A stretch of 64,000 bases of DNA from Neobacillus cucumis (GTDB lineage: Bacteria; Bacillota; Bacilli; Bacillales_B; DSM-18226), in the NCBI RefSeq assembly GCF_016107705.1, contig NZ_JAEHGC010000003.1, positions 186,001-250,000 on the forward strand, in the 5' to 3' direction. The notes below the pieces were generated by a model. It worked only from the letters and a program-made list of their open reading frames with translations, ran no database searches and had not been told where the DNA came from. The translations under genes were made by a program, and so were the position numbers. Of the stretch, positions 36,245-45,589 are shown one piece after another. Every line of letters starts with the position of its first letter. Position 1 is the first letter of the stretch.

Positions 36245-38029
36245 TTAAACGATATAACGTTCTGCTTCAATGATGACATCTGCAGCTTCTCGTTTTTTCG
36301 CAATAACATTAATTGGGGTATGGCGGGTGAATTTACGAAGTGAAGACAACATAATGCGAAGCGTATCGCCTTGTTCAACCGCAACTAATGTTTCTTTTGC
36401 AATCTGCTCGATCTCATTAAAGGCTTCTTGACAGAAAATTTGCGTATAAAGAAGCTTTTGTTGATTCTTTTCAATACCTGATTTAGCAATTGCTTTTTCC
36501 GTACGTAATACAACGGATTCCATCGCATAGGCATTGGATACGAGGTCCGCAATATTCGAAAGAACTTCCTGTTCTTTTTCAAGTGCTTTTCCGTATTTTT
36601 GTGCCGCTAAACCAGCAGCCAATAAACCAATTTTCTTTGCATTTTTTACTAAATATTTTTCTTGTGCAAGTGGCGCGTCGCCTGGTTCTTCCGGCATTAA
36701 CATCATTAATTCTTCCTGAAGCTGTAATGCTTTTTGGAATAATGGCAGTTCGCCTTTCATTGCTTTTTTCACAAATGTACCTGGTACAAGAAGACGGTTA
36801 ATTTCATTTGTTCCTTCAAAGATTCGGTTAATACGGGAGTCACGGTAGGCTCTTTCAATTGGATACTCCTGCATGAAGCCGTAGCCGCCATGAATTTGCA
36901 CACCTTCGTCAACAACCTGATCTAAAACTTCACTTGCAAAGAATTTATTTAGAGAGCATTCGATTGCATATTCAGCAATGGAATTAGCCACTAATTTAAT
37001 GTCTTTTGCTTCTTCGGTTGAAAGTTTTCCTTGATTATCTTCGTATAATCCAATTGTTCGATATACAGAGCTCTCAGCAGCATAAATTTTTGATGCCAAG
37101 GTACCGAATTTTTCTTTTGTTAGATTGAATTGAGAGATTGGTGTTTTGAATTGCTGGCGCCCATTAGCATATTTTACGGTCATTTCAAAAGCATTTTTAG
37201 AACCGCCAACAGCACCGACTGCGAGCTTATAACGACCGATATTTAAAATATTAAAGGCAATAACATGACCTCTGCCAAATTCGCCTAAAAGGTTTTCTTT
37301 TGGAACTGGTACATCTTGAAGAATCAGCGTCCGAGTAGAGGAACTCTTAATTCCCATTTTCTTTTCTTCAGCACCCGTTGAAACGCCTGGGAAATCTCTT
37401 TCAACGATGAATGCAGTAAAATGCTCACCATCCACTTTTGCATAAACACAGAACACATCTGCAAAACCGGCATTGGTAATCCACTGCTTCTCACCATTTA
37501 AAATATAGTGAGTTCCTTCCGCATTTAATCTTGCTGTTGTTTTTGCACCAAGTGCATCCGATCCTGAACCTGGTTCTGTTAGGGCATAAGCAGCAAGCTT
37601 TTCACCTGAAGCAAGTGCAGGTAAATATTTTTTCTTTTGCTCTTCGTTTCCGAACAGGACGATTGGAAGGGATCCAATTCCGACATGAGCACCATGTGAA
37701 AGTGAGAACCCGCCGGCCTTTGACATTTTTTCAGTAATAAGTGATGAGCTAACTTTATCTAAGCCTAATCCATCATATTCTTCCGGTACATCTGCACCAA
37801 GTAGTCCAAGCTCACCTGCTTCTTTTAAGAGTTTTACTGTACGGTCGAATTCATGTTTTTCTAAATACTCAACCTGTGGAAGCACTTCATTTTCAACAAA
37901 GTCTTCGGTTGTTTTCGCAATCATTTTTTGTTCATCCGAAAAATCCTCAGGTGTAAACACACGGTCATAGGAAACATCTTCAATTAAAAAGCTTCCACCT
38001 TTAATGATTTTTTCAGTTTGGTTTGCCAT
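36245..38029 (-). CDS. fadE: Acyl-CoA dehydrogenase FadE
   Basis: FAD enzyme for the first step of fatty acid beta-oxidation, 594 residues. The first 400 residues form the acyl-CoA dehydrogenase core: AYALTEPGSGSDALGAKTTA, KQWITNAGFADVFCV, a middle beta domain, and QIHGGYGFMQEYPIERAYRD with the downstream RINRIFEGTNEINRLL. The C-terminal 180 residues are an added helical domain, as in B. subtilis YusJ. The catalytic glutamate is probably that in IFEGTNE. Last gene of fadN-fadA-fadE, 70 bases after fadA with a short hairpin in the gap. Confidence 0.94.
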   Translation of the reverse strand: MANQTEKIIKGGSFLIEDVSYDRVFTPEDFSDEQKMIAKTTEDFVENEVLPQVEYLEKHEFDRTVKLLKEAGELGLLGADVPEEYDGLGLDKVSSSLITEKMSKAGGFSLSHGAHVGIGSLPIVLFGNEEQKKKYLPALASGEKLAAYALTEPGSGSDALGAKTTARLNAEGTHYILNGEKQWITNAGFADVFCVYAKVDGEHFTAFIVERDFPGVSTGAEEKKMGIKSSSTRTLILQDVPVPKENLLGEFGRGHVIAFNILNIGRYKLAVGAVGGSKNAFEMTVKYANGRQQFKTPISQFNLTKEKFGTLASKIYAAESSVYRTIGLYEDNQGKLSTEEAKDIKLVANSIAEYAIECSLNKFFASEVLDQVVDEGVQIHGGYGFMQEYPIERAYRDSRINRIFEGTNEINRLLVPGTFVKKAMKGELPLFQKALQLQEELMMLMPEEPGDAPLAQEKYLVKNAKKIGLLAAGLAAQKYGKALEKEQEVLSNIADLVSNAYAMESVVLRTEKAIAKSGIEKNQQKLLYTQIFCQEAFNEIEQIAKETLVAVEQGDTLRIMLSSLRKFTRHTPINVIAKKREAADVIIEAERYIV

Positions 38030-38065
38030 TAAAAATTCCTCCTATCAAAAATATCAGTGAGTTAG

Positions 38066-38092
38066 GTTTAAAAGGGGCTAAGGGGAGCCCCT
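38066..38092 (-). terminator. Intercistronic hairpin between fadA and fadE
   Basis: Minus strand AGGGGCT, loop of 6, AGCCCCT then TTTAAA. The short T run suggests partial termination or an RNA-processing site that sets fadE level. Confidence 0.45.
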
Positions 38093-38099
38093 AAATTTT

Positions 38100-39275
38100 T
38101 TATAGTAATTCGAATACGCCAGCAGCGCCCATTCCGCCGCCAATACACATCGTAACGACACCAAATTGTTCATTTCTGCGTTTTAATTCATGAATGAGTG
38201 ACAATGTAAGCTTGGCACCTGTACAGCCTAGCGGGTGGCCAAGTGCAATTGCGCCGCCATTTACGTTCACTTTTTCTTCATCAAGGCCAAGCTCACGAAT
38301 AACTTGAAGCGATTGGGAAGCAAAGGCCTCATTCAATTCAAAGAGATTGATATCAGAAAGTTCAAGGCCTGCCAGCTTTACAGCTTTTGGAACGGCAACA
38401 ACCGGGCCTACACCCATAATTTCCGGCGGAACGCCGCCAACAGCAAATGATCTGAATTTGGCCAATGGTTTTAGTCCAAGCGATTCCGCTTTTTCACGAT
38501 CCATGACCATTACTGCGGCCGCTCCATCACTGGTTTGTGAAGCATTACCGGCCGTAACAGACCCTGTTACCGAGAAGGCCGGGCGAAGTTTCGCGAGAGT
38601 TTCCAGATTCGTACCAGGGCGGACTCCCTCATCCCGTGAGAATTGAATGTTTTTTTCAACCAGCTTATTGTCTTTGCCAACTGTGCGGATTGTGACATCT
38701 ACCGGAACAATTTCATCGACAAATTTACCTTCTTGAAGCGCTTTTGCAGCACGTTGATGGCTTCGTACCGCAAAGGCATCCTGGTCTTCACGGGTAATTC
38801 CATATTTTTTTGCCACTTGTTCTGCTGTATGGCCCATGCTCATATAATATTGCGGCGCTGTTTCCGCCAATTTTATATTCGGACGAACAACATGACCCAT
38901 CATCGGAATCAGGCTCATTGACTCTGCCCCACCAGCAATGGCGGTATCAGTGTGGCCAAGCATAATTCCTTGAGCTGCATAGGCAATCGCTTGAAGGCCC
39001 GAGGAACAAAAACGATTAATGGTAATCGCTGGAACCGTATAAGGGAGTCCTGCCAAGGCACCTATATTACGTGCGACGTTATTTCCCTGCTCCGCTTCAG
39101 GCATTGCACAGCCTATAATTAAGTCGTCGATATTTCCTTCATAATTTCCGGCACGTTTTAATGTTTCTTTTACTACCAATGCTCCCAAGTCATCAGGACG
39201 AACATTGGCAAGCGTTCCTTTCTTCGCTTTACCTACCGGGGTCCGAGCTCCGGCTACAATGACCGCTTCTCTCAT
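38100..39275 (-). CDS. fadA: Acetyl-CoA acyltransferase (3-ketoacyl-CoA thiolase) FadA
   Basis: Thiolase for the last step of beta-oxidation, 391 residues. The nucleophilic cysteine is in [17 protein letters not shown] near residue 93; the other conserved sites are [23 protein letters not shown] (histidine) and [15 protein letters not shown] (cysteine) near the C-terminus. GCGAGGG is 6 bases before the ATG at 39275; the longer frame is not needed. Second gene of the operon, 49 bases after fadN. Confidence 0.95.
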   Translation of the reverse strand: MREAVIVAGARTPVGKAKKGTLANVRPDDLGALVVKETLKRAGNYEGNIDDLIIGCAMPEAEQGNNVARNIGALAGLPYTVPAITINRFCSSGLQAIAYAAQGIMLGHTDTAIAGGAESMSLIPMMGHVVRPNIKLAETAPQYYMSMGHTAEQVAKKYGITREDQDAFAVRSHQRAAKALQEGKFVDEIVPVDVTIRTVGKDNKLVEKNIQFSRDEGVRPGTNLETLAKLRPAFSVTGSVTAGNASQTSDGAAAVMVMDREKAESLGLKPLAKFRSFAVGGVPPEIMGVGPVVAVPKAVKLAGLELSDINLFELNEAFASQSLQVIRELGLDEEKVNVNGGAIALGHPLGCTGAKLTLSLIHELKRRNEQFGVVTMCIGGGMGAAGVFELL

Positions 39276-39324
39276 TACGTTCCCTCGCTTTCTTTCATTT
39301 TTCAAAGAATACCAATCTACTATT

Positions 39325-41700
39325 TTAGTTTCTTAATGGTTTTCCTTTCACAAGCATATGCTGCATACGCTGCTGTGATTTTGGCTCTGCAACTAGACTA
39401 AGGAATGCTTCTCTTTCCAAATCCAATAGATACTGTTCATCTACTTCAGTACCAAATGGAACCTTTCCGCCAGCGATGACATATGCAAGCTTTTTGGCGA
39501 TTTTTAAGTCATGCTCGGAGATGTAGCCTGACAGGAACATTCCTTCTGCACCAAGTAACAGGGTCGCATAACCGGTTTCACCAACAACAGGTACTTTTCT
39601 GCGAACCTTTGGTTTATAGCCTTTTTCATGGAGCGCTAGAACCGCCTGCTTTGCATCGTATAGCTGGTGATCGCTGTTTACACTAATTCCATCAGCAAAA
39701 TCTAAGAAATTATTTTCCCGCGCTTCCTCCCCAGAGGTTGACACCTTAGCCATTGCGATCGTTTCGAACACTTTATTAGCGACGTTTTGCAAATCAAATG
39801 GCACACCATTTGGAAGATTTTCTAAATGCTTAATGTAAAACTCCTTATTTCCGCCGCCGCCAGGGATTAAACCGACACCGACTTCAACAAGTCCCATATA
39901 AGTCTCGGCAGATGCTTGGATATGGGCAGCCGGTAAACAAATCTCCGCTCCTCCGCCAAGTGTCATCGCAAATGGTGCCGCTACAACCGGTTTTGAGCTG
40001 TATTTAATTTTCATCATCGCCTGATGAAAATGACGAACAACCATATCCAATTCATAAATATTATCATCCTGTGCTTCCATCAGAATCATTGCAAGGTTGG
40101 CTCCGACACAGAAGTTTTTCCCTTGATTCCCAATCACCAGACCCTTGTAGTTTTTCTCTACCTCATCAATGGCGAAGTTTACCATTTGGATGATATCAAG
40201 ACCGATGGCATTATTAGGAGATTGGAATTCGAGAAGCGCTACACCGTCTCCGATATCGATTAAGCTGGCGCCGCTGTTTTTCTTAATGACCCCTTTTTGT
40301 TTTTTAATTTTTTTCAAATCCATTACCTTTGGATTAAATTCAACCTGTTTATATTCCCCGTTATGGTAGAAGGATTCTTCTTTGTAGAAAGTCGTAAATC
40401 CTTTTTCAAGCATTTCTGTAACCCAAGCAGGGACTTCAAGTCCGTTTTCTTTCATCTTTTGAACGGATTTTTCTACACCAATGGCATCCCATGTTTCAAA
40501 TGGGCCCATTTCCCAGCCGAAGCCCCATTTCATTGCACGGTCAATCGCAACAATATCATCGGCGATTTCGCCTAGCAATTGAGCGGAATAAACGAGAACG
40601 GGACTGAATATATTCCATAAAAGCTCACCGGCACGGTCCTTGGCATATACAAGCGCTTTCAATTTATTGGCACTGCCCTTTTCCTGTTTGCTCAGTTCGA
40701 CCGCAGGCGTGGATAATTTTTTACGTGGACCGTATTCTAATGTACTAGGATCAAGTTCAAGGATTTCTTTGCCTTTTTTCAAAAAGAACCCTTGGCCGGA
40801 TTTACTGCCTAGCCAGCCTTTTTCAAGCATCGTATTCATGAAGGCGGGAACTTCAAAAACTTCCCTTTCTTTTCCTTCCACTTGTTCATATACATTGTTG
40901 GCGACATGGACAAAGGTATCGAGACCAACCACATCGAGAGTCCGGAAGGTTGCACTTTTTGGACGGCCAACCAACGGACCTGTAACGGAATCCACTTCAC
41001 CGACACTGTAACCGCCTTTTAGCATTTCCTGAAGTGTAATCAAAAGACCGTACGTACCAATACGGTTAGCAATAAAGTTTGGTGTATCCTTTGCAATGAC
41101 GACCCCTTTACCTAATACATCCTCACCAAAGGTTTTCATGAAAGCAAGAACTTCAGGGTCAGTATATTGAGTAGGTATGACCTCAAGCAATTTTAAGTAT
41201 CTTGGAGGATTGAAAAAGTGAGTTCCCAGGAAATGCTTCTTGAAATCGTCTGATCTGCCTTCAACCATTGCTTCGACAGAAATTCCTGATGTGTTTGAAC
41301 TGATGATGCTGCCTGGCTTACGATATTGATCAACACGCTCAAATACCTGCTTTTTGACATTTAAATTTTCAACGACCACTTCGATGACCCAGTCAACATC
41401 CTTTAATTTGCTTAGATCATCTTCAAGATTTCCTGCCTCAATAAGGGCAAGATTTTTTTTCACCGTTAATGGTGCCGGTTTTTGTTTTAAAAGCTTTTGA
41501 ATGGATGTATGACTAATACGATTTCGGACTTGTTTGTCTTCAAGAGTAAGCCCTTTCGCCTTTTCTTCTTCCGTTAATTCCCGAGGCACAATATCCAATA
41601 AAAGTGTTGGAATGCCGTTGTTTGCCAGATGGGCAGCAATTCCCGAGCCCATTACTCCAGATCCTAGAACAGCTGCTTTTTTAATTAGTTGGTTCAACAT
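39325..41700 (-). CDS. fadN: 3-hydroxyacyl-CoA dehydrogenase/enoyl-CoA hydratase FadN
   Basis: Bifunctional beta-oxidation enzyme, 791 residues. The N-terminal half is the NAD-dependent dehydrogenase, with [20 protein letters not shown] and the catalytic block [16 protein letters not shown]. The C-terminal part holds a crotonase-like hydratase domain ([51 protein letters not shown]). The domain order dehydrogenase-then-hydratase is opposite to E. coli FadB. GGGGGAG is 3 bases before the ATG at 41700. First gene of the operon, with a FadR operator at 41721-41738. Confidence 0.95.
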   Translation of the reverse strand: MLNQLIKKAAVLGSGVMGSGIAAHLANNGIPTLLLDIVPRELTEEEKAKGLTLEDKQVRNRISHTSIQKLLKQKPAPLTVKKNLALIEAGNLEDDLSKLKDVDWVIEVVVENLNVKKQVFERVDQYRKPGSIISSNTSGISVEAMVEGRSDDFKKHFLGTHFFNPPRYLKLLEVIPTQYTDPEVLAFMKTFGEDVLGKGVVIAKDTPNFIANRIGTYGLLITLQEMLKGGYSVGEVDSVTGPLVGRPKSATFRTLDVVGLDTFVHVANNVYEQVEGKEREVFEVPAFMNTMLEKGWLGSKSGQGFFLKKGKEILELDPSTLEYGPRKKLSTPAVELSKQEKGSANKLKALVYAKDRAGELLWNIFSPVLVYSAQLLGEIADDIVAIDRAMKWGFGWEMGPFETWDAIGVEKSVQKMKENGLEVPAWVTEMLEKGFTTFYKEESFYHNGEYKQVEFNPKVMDLKKIKKQKGVIKKNSGASLIDIGDGVALLEFQSPNNAIGLDIIQMVNFAIDEVEKNYKGLVIGNQGKNFCVGANLAMILMEAQDDNIYELDMVVRHFHQAMMKIKYSSKPVVAAPFAMTLGGGAEICLPAAHIQASAETYMGLVEVGVGLIPGGGGNKEFYIKHLENLPNGVPFDLQNVANKVFETIAMAKVSTSGEEARENNFLDFADGISVNSDHQLYDAKQAVLALHEKGYKPKVRRKVPVVGETGYATLLLGAEGMFLSGYISEHDLKIAKKLAYVIAGGKVPFGTEVDEQYLLDLEREAFLSLVAEPKSQQRMQHMLVKGKPLRN

Positions 41701-41720
41701 TGTCTCCCCCTTCAATACTT

Positions 41721-41738
41721 TGAATGAATACTCATTCA
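41721..41738. promoter_or_regulatory. FadR operator before fadN
   Basis: TGAATGAATACTCATTCA, an exact match to the Bacillus FadR consensus TGAATGAMTANTCATTCA. It is about 20 bases upstream of the fadN start, so bound FadR would block transcription until released by long-chain acyl-CoA. Confidence 0.92.
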
Positions 41739-41914
41739 TTTTTTGAGTAAAAAAAATTTACTTGAATGAGTTCTGTTACTATTAACTATAAAAGATTTTA
41801 AAAATTTGCGCAATCTATAATCGCGGAAAATTGAAATTTTTTTGAAAATTATTTTTTATAGGTTTAATACAATAAAAATTAATCAATGGGCATTCTATTT
41901 TTGAGGTGATAATC

Positions 41915-42049
41915 ATGGGCAAAATGAAAAAAAACCCCTCCAAAGCAGGAGTAAGTGCAGCAAGCGTTCAGGGGGATGCTGGTCCTAACGTTGAAAATGA
42001 CGGCGGCGGAAAAAGGAACAGCCAAAACAACCAATTCAAGAAAAGATAA
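41915..42049 (+). CDS. yuzL: YuzL-like small protein (44 residues)
   Basis: Very short gene whose product opens MGKMKKNPSKAGVSAASVQG and continues DAGPNVENDGGGKRNSQNNQ, ending FKKR. It is a basic, disordered peptide of the YuzL-like family, found only in Bacillus relatives. GAGGTG is 6 bases before the ATG, and a good terminator follows at once. It lies beside fadN as in B. subtilis. Small basic proteins of this style are often spore proteins, but this one has no known function. Confidence 0.85.
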   Translation: MGKMKKNPSKAGVSAASVQGDAGPNVENDGGGKRNSQNNQFKKR

Positions 42050-42078
42050 GCAGGCTGGATTTCTTCAGCCTGTTTTTT
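42050..42078 (+). terminator. Terminator of yuzL
   Basis: CAGGCTG, loop of 8, CAGCCTG followed by TTTTTTG. Confidence 0.85.
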
Positions 42079-42173
42079 GTTCACAGAATATGCATTTTTT
42101 TACTGGAATAAAAATTCTCTTTTAACAAAGGATAAAGTGGTAAAAGATTATGGATGCAGGAGGGGTAATCACT

Positions 42174-42494
42174 ATGCAGCAACAAAATATGAACATGCAG
42201 CAGCAAAACATGAATACGGCTCAGTCAAATATGAATATGCAAAATCAACAGAATATCATGCAGCAGCCTCCCGGGATTATATCAACAAAGGATTCTCTTT
42301 ATTTAACCGATATGATGTCATGGAATTTACTGGCGGCTAAAAAGGCCCATTTTTTTGCCCAGCAATGTCAGGACCAAGAGTTAAAAACGGAAGCTGAAAA
42401 GTGCGGCCAAATGCATCAGCGCCACTATCAGCAGCTGCTTAATCATCTTGGGCACCATGCAAATTCACAGCAACCGCTAAATGGTATGCAATAA
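42174..42494 (+). CDS. CotF-like spore coat protein (first of pair)
   Basis: Ferritin-like coat protein of 106 residues. The first 40 residues are glutamine-, asparagine- and methionine-rich repeats (MQQQNMNMQQQNMNTAQSN), followed by a two-helix CotF-type unit: TKDSLYLTDMMSWNLLAAKK and AHFFAQQCQDQELKTEAEKC, ending in a histidine-rich tail. AGGAGGGG is 8 bases before the ATG at 42174; the frame upstream runs over the ribosome site. It is 17 bases before a second coat gene, giving an operon. A structural or metal-binding role in the spore coat is inferred. Confidence 0.8.
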   Translation: MQQQNMNMQQQNMNTAQSNMNMQNQQNIMQQPPGIISTKDSLYLTDMMSWNLLAAKKAHFFAQQCQDQELKTEAEKCGQMHQRHYQQLLNHLGHHANSQQPLNGMQ

Positions 42495-42511
42495 GAGAGG
42501 AGCGGGAGATT

Positions 42512-42865
42512 ATGATGAACCAAAATCAGAACCAAAACCAACAAAAAATTAAAAATCCCGAAACACAGGTTCCGAAAACACCGCAAATGAATGAACGAGA
42601 TTTTATCAACGATTTATTAACAACTGAAAAGTATATGACCACTTCCTATAGCATGGCCTTGCACGAAGCAAGCCATCAAGGCCTCTACCAGGACATGATG
42701 CAGATCTTTACCGAAACACAAAATTGCCAAAGAGACCTATACAACCTAATGTTTAAAAAAGGCTGGTACGCAGTCGAAGCCGCCGAACAACAAAAACTTC
42801 AACAATCCTACCAGCAATTCCAAGGCTACACCAACCAACTTCCAAATGGCGGAATGGTTCAATAA
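42512..42865 (+). CDS. CotF-like spore coat protein (second of pair, YusN type)
   Basis: Second CotF-family protein, 117 residues. After a short asparagine- and glutamine-rich head, it has the family core PETQVPKTPQMNERDFINDL and LLTTEKYMTTSYSMALHEAS, then QGLYQDMMQIFTETQNCQRD. The C-terminus is glutamine-rich. GAGGAG is in front of the two ATGs. It closely follows the first gene and is followed by a dispersed repeat and a palindrome. Its place after yuzL matches yusN in B. subtilis. Sporulation expression is expected, but I found no clear sigma-K promoter. Confidence 0.83.
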   Translation: MMNQNQNQNQQKIKNPETQVPKTPQMNERDFINDLLTTEKYMTTSYSMALHEASHQGLYQDMMQIFTETQNCQRDLYNLMFKKGWYAVEAAEQQKLQQSYQQFQGYTNQLPNGGMVQ

Positions 42866-42867
42866 GA

Positions 42868-42988
42868 AAAGCGGAAGCGCCTTGATCAGACCTGACAAGC
42901 GCTGGAGGACCTGACGGTGAAGTCGTTCTTTGACTTCATCGGCAGGGCCGAAGCGACTCGAGGGGCTAGGCGCTGGAGCTGGACAATA
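42868..42988 (+). repeat. Full-length dispersed GC-rich repeat
   Basis: About 120 bases, starting GAAAAGCGGAAGCGCCTTG and ending CTAGGCGCTGGAGCTGGACA. Outer AAGCGCC pairs with GGCGCT. A middle part reads GTCGTTCTTTGACTTCATCG and CAGGGCCGAAGCGACTCGAG. It is the longest member of the family seen at 7066 and, in relic form, at 1672. It follows the coat gene stop codon after two bases, with no coding capacity of its own that I trust. Confidence 0.75.
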
Positions 42989-42995
42989 ATAGCTT

Positions 42996-43042
42996 TTCGA
43001 CAAAAATCGGGTGGTGCCAGGCACCACCCGATTTTTGTCGAA
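42996..43042. repeat. Perfect palindrome, terminator-like
   Basis: TTCGACAAAAATCGGGTGGTGCC, centre AG, and the exact complement GCACCACCCGATTTTTGTCGAA. The 22-pair stem contains GTGCCAGGCAC, a core met in REP-like sequences of Bacillaceae. Being flanked by A/T on both sides of the GC core, it could end transcription from both directions, between the coat operon and yusU. Confidence 0.85.
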
Positions 43043-43043
43043 T

Positions 43044-43286
43044 TTATTTCTTACGATGTTCTTCATTCATTTGTTTGATTTCGCCGGCAATTTCTTTCAT
43101 TTGTTCTTTTGCTTCTGGATACATACTATTCCAATGCTTGGCCAGCGCGGGCATGGATTTGGCAATATGGGAGTAGAGTGCCCATACTTTTACTTTTTCT
43201 TTTGTTTCTGCATCGCCGTCTCCGACAAGGAGTTCGCTGTATTTATCGAGCATTGCTTCGAATTGCTGCAAAAATTTCTCTTCCAC
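43044..43286 (-). CDS. yusU: YusU family protein (DUF2573)
   Basis: Small helical cytosolic protein of about 80 residues, EEKFLQQFEAMLDKYSELLV and KVWALYSHIAKSMPALAKHW being its main helices, with a basic end NEEHRKK. This is the DUF2573 pattern. The start is uncertain: GTG at 43295 has no spacer after GGAAG, while GTG at 43286 is 6 bases after AGGTG, so I use the latter. No catalytic motif. Role unknown. Confidence 0.75.
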   Translation of the reverse strand: MEEKFLQQFEAMLDKYSELLVGDGDAETKEKVKVWALYSHIAKSMPALAKHWNSMYPEAKEQMKEIAGEIKQMNEEHRKK

Positions 43287-43306
43287 TTTCGACACCTTCC
43301 ATCTAA

Positions 43307-44485
43307 TTAAGATGTAGTTGAAAACATGTACTTCTTATAATGGTACCGAATGGAAAAAATCAATCCCAGCCCCATCATATTCCCCATTAACGAACTGCCG
43401 CCATAACTGATAAACGGCAACGGAATACCTGTGATAGGTAATACTCCAATGGTCATCCCGATATTTTGAAAAACGTGGAAGGTAATCATGCTGATCACCC
43501 CGACACATATATACGTATAAAAATTATTTTTCGTTTCCATACCCACCTTGGTAATATGGTAAATCAACAAGAAAAATAAACTGATTAAAACACTTGCACC
43601 AACAAAGCCAAATTCCTCGCCGACAATACTAAAAATAAAGTCAGTGTGACTCTCGGGTAAATATACATCCCTGTTCCCATATCCTTTTCCCGATGTTTGT
43701 CCGGAACCAATTGCCAGAAGGGATTGTGTTAATTGATAGCCAGCAGAACTTTGAAAATTATAGGGATCAAGCCAAGAATAGATCCGGCTGAACTGATACT
43801 GCCTTACCCCAAGATACTTTTCCAACAAATCCGGTTTCACCAATACAAAATAAAAAATGGTGGAAATCAGCACGGTTCCAGCTGAAAAAATCGGTAAAAG
43901 GAGTTTCCAGGAGATTCCCGAGATAAAAATCATACCTAACATGATGGATAAAAAGACAAGCGAAGTCCCCAAGTCCTGCTTAATAATCAGCATTAACGGA
44001 AACATTGTTACAATTCCCAGCTTCATTAAAAGCCAGAAATCCGATTGCATCGTTTTTACCAGATGTTTATGATGATGATTTTCAATCACCCATGCCAGAG
44101 CCAGGATAATAAAGATTTTCACAAACTCTGATGGCTGAAGCGAACCAATCCCAGGGACCTTAAACCAGTTTTTCGCGCCATTGATGACTGGTGCAATACT
44201 TGGCGGGGCAATAATTAATAATACTAGAAGAAAAATACCAAAGCCGTAAAGGTACCATGTGATTTTCTTTAATTGATCAGAATCAAAGGTCATAACCCCG
44301 GCAATGATTCCGCCCCCCACTGCATACCAGATAATTTGCTTCAATACAAAATTCTCCTTGTATTGGCCGCTTGCCTGTGCACTATAGATCGAAATACAAC
44401 TGGCTAAACAGAGTAACAATAAGATAAAAATAAGACTATAATCAAGCTTCGAAGTTGAGTTATTGTGATTGGAAGTCATGCTCAT
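43307..44485 (-). CDS. RodA/FtsW-family (SEDS) peptidoglycan polymerase
   Basis: Polytopic membrane glycosyltransferase of the SEDS family, 392 residues with about ten hydrophobic segments. Characteristic blocks are GAKNWFKVPGIGSLQPSEFVK, with the lysine-tryptophan and PSE motif, the extracellular GNRDVYLPESHTDFIFSIVGEE (with the essential aspartate of SHTD), and the C-terminal TGIPLPFISYGGSSLM. The NxSVG-to-GYG loop and length fit RodA better than FtsW or SpoVE, but this is a paralogue question that reading cannot settle. AAGGAG lies before the ATG. No paired class B PBP gene is adjacent. Confidence 0.9.
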   Translation of the reverse strand: MSMTSNHNNSTSKLDYSLIFILLLLCLASCISIYSAQASGQYKENFVLKQIIWYAVGGGIIAGVMTFDSDQLKKITWYLYGFGIFLLVLLIIAPPSIAPVINGAKNWFKVPGIGSLQPSEFVKIFIILALAWVIENHHHKHLVKTMQSDFWLLMKLGIVTMFPLMLIIKQDLGTSLVFLSIMLGMIFISGISWKLLLPIFSAGTVLISTIFYFVLVKPDLLEKYLGVRQYQFSRIYSWLDPYNFQSSAGYQLTQSLLAIGSGQTSGKGYGNRDVYLPESHTDFIFSIVGEEFGFVGASVLISLFFLLIYHITKVGMETKNNFYTYICVGVISMITFHVFQNIGMTIGVLPITGIPLPFISYGGSSLMGNMMGLGLIFSIRYHYKKYMFSTTS

Positions 44486-44597
44486 TCATTCTCCTTTTAA
44501 TGTAACGAACCCTTAAAAGAATCTTTACATTTCTTCATTATATTTTTATTATCCGCAAATCACAACTTCTAACCATCGAATGGGTTAATTTACATGG

Positions 44598-45386
44598 TTA
44601 ATCCAGATTTTCACTGGGAATTTCAGGTTGAAAGTAGACTTTCTTAACCTCTTCCACCATCCATTCCAAATTATTGGGTACCTGTGGAAGCCCATAGCCA
44701 ATATACAGCGGGGTTGTCACAAACCTGGGCACAATTTTCGCAAAAATTCTTTGATGAATATGATGAAAAAATAAATTATAGCTGGTAGCTTTAAATGGAA
44801 AATGGTTTAAAATATAATGAACTGCTGTTTGGATATAATCTCCAAATGCCTCGACATATCCGGCATCAGCCATTTCTACGTTAAATTCATAAAAACCAAC
44901 TCTTGGCTTAGTTGATAAAGAAAAGACCACTCCGTCTGTTTCTTCTATGACAATCCCTTCAAATACACCTTCGAAGACCTTCTCCTTGTAATCAAGATCA
45001 TTTAAGCCAACAATCTGCATATGGGGGTGGGCAATTGTTCCTCCTGATAATGGCCCATGGTTTTTAAAAAAGATGACTGATTTCCAATGACCACTTTCCT
45101 CCATTTCACGCCAATGTTTTAGGCCAAATTGCAAAAGTCTATGTAAATGAGCTTTCGAGTACATCGATAATTCCTGATGGCATTCATCTGTTTCAATTAA
45201 AACGGTTTGATAAGCGTTTACCAAAACAGGGTATTTATTTTTTAAAAGAATAATAGGACCATCGACTTCAATCAAATCCGTCAATTGGTCGCGGTCACAA
45301 AAAGGGCAAGCTTGCTGTTTATTACGGATATTTTCAGGCTTTTGAACACCAATGGATGTATTAAATAATAAATGGCTATTTTTCAC
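44598..45386 (-). CDS. GalT-like HIT-superfamily protein (DUF4931)
   Basis: Protein of 262 residues related to galactose-1-phosphate uridylyltransferase. It has a zinc-type CPFCDRD near the N-terminus and the active-site region SGGTIAHPHMQIVGL with H-P-H-x-Q, the catalytic HPH of the GalT branch. A second histidine cluster LFFHHIHQRIFAKIVPRFVT lies near residue 220. No other galactose genes are near, so a role as a nucleotidyl transferase or hydrolase on another sugar phosphate is possible. GGAGGGG is 9 bases before the GTG at 45386, and I use it in place of the upstream frame. Confidence 0.75.
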   Translation of the reverse strand: MKNSHLLFNTSIGVQKPENIRNKQQACPFCDRDQLTDLIEVDGPIILLKNKYPVLVNAYQTVLIETDECHQELSMYSKAHLHRLLQFGLKHWREMEESGHWKSVIFFKNHGPLSGGTIAHPHMQIVGLNDLDYKEKVFEGVFEGIVIEETDGVVFSLSTKPRVGFYEFNVEMADAGYVEAFGDYIQTAVHYILNHFPFKATSYNLFFHHIHQRIFAKIVPRFVTTPLYIGYGLPQVPNNLEWMVEEVKKVYFQPEIPSENLD

Positions 45387-45589
45387 TGTGCTTCTCCCCT
45401 CCAACATACTTACTTCTATTTTATGGGACAATGAAAAGCTTTTGCACTATTTTTACTTAAACAATACAATTATTTGCTAATCTTTGAGAGAAGATAAGGA
45501 GAAATTTAATAAATAATTGAATAGCCCGCTTTTTTACGAATATTTATAAAGTAAACAAGCTTTCCATTACCATAAAAGAGAGGGAAAAT

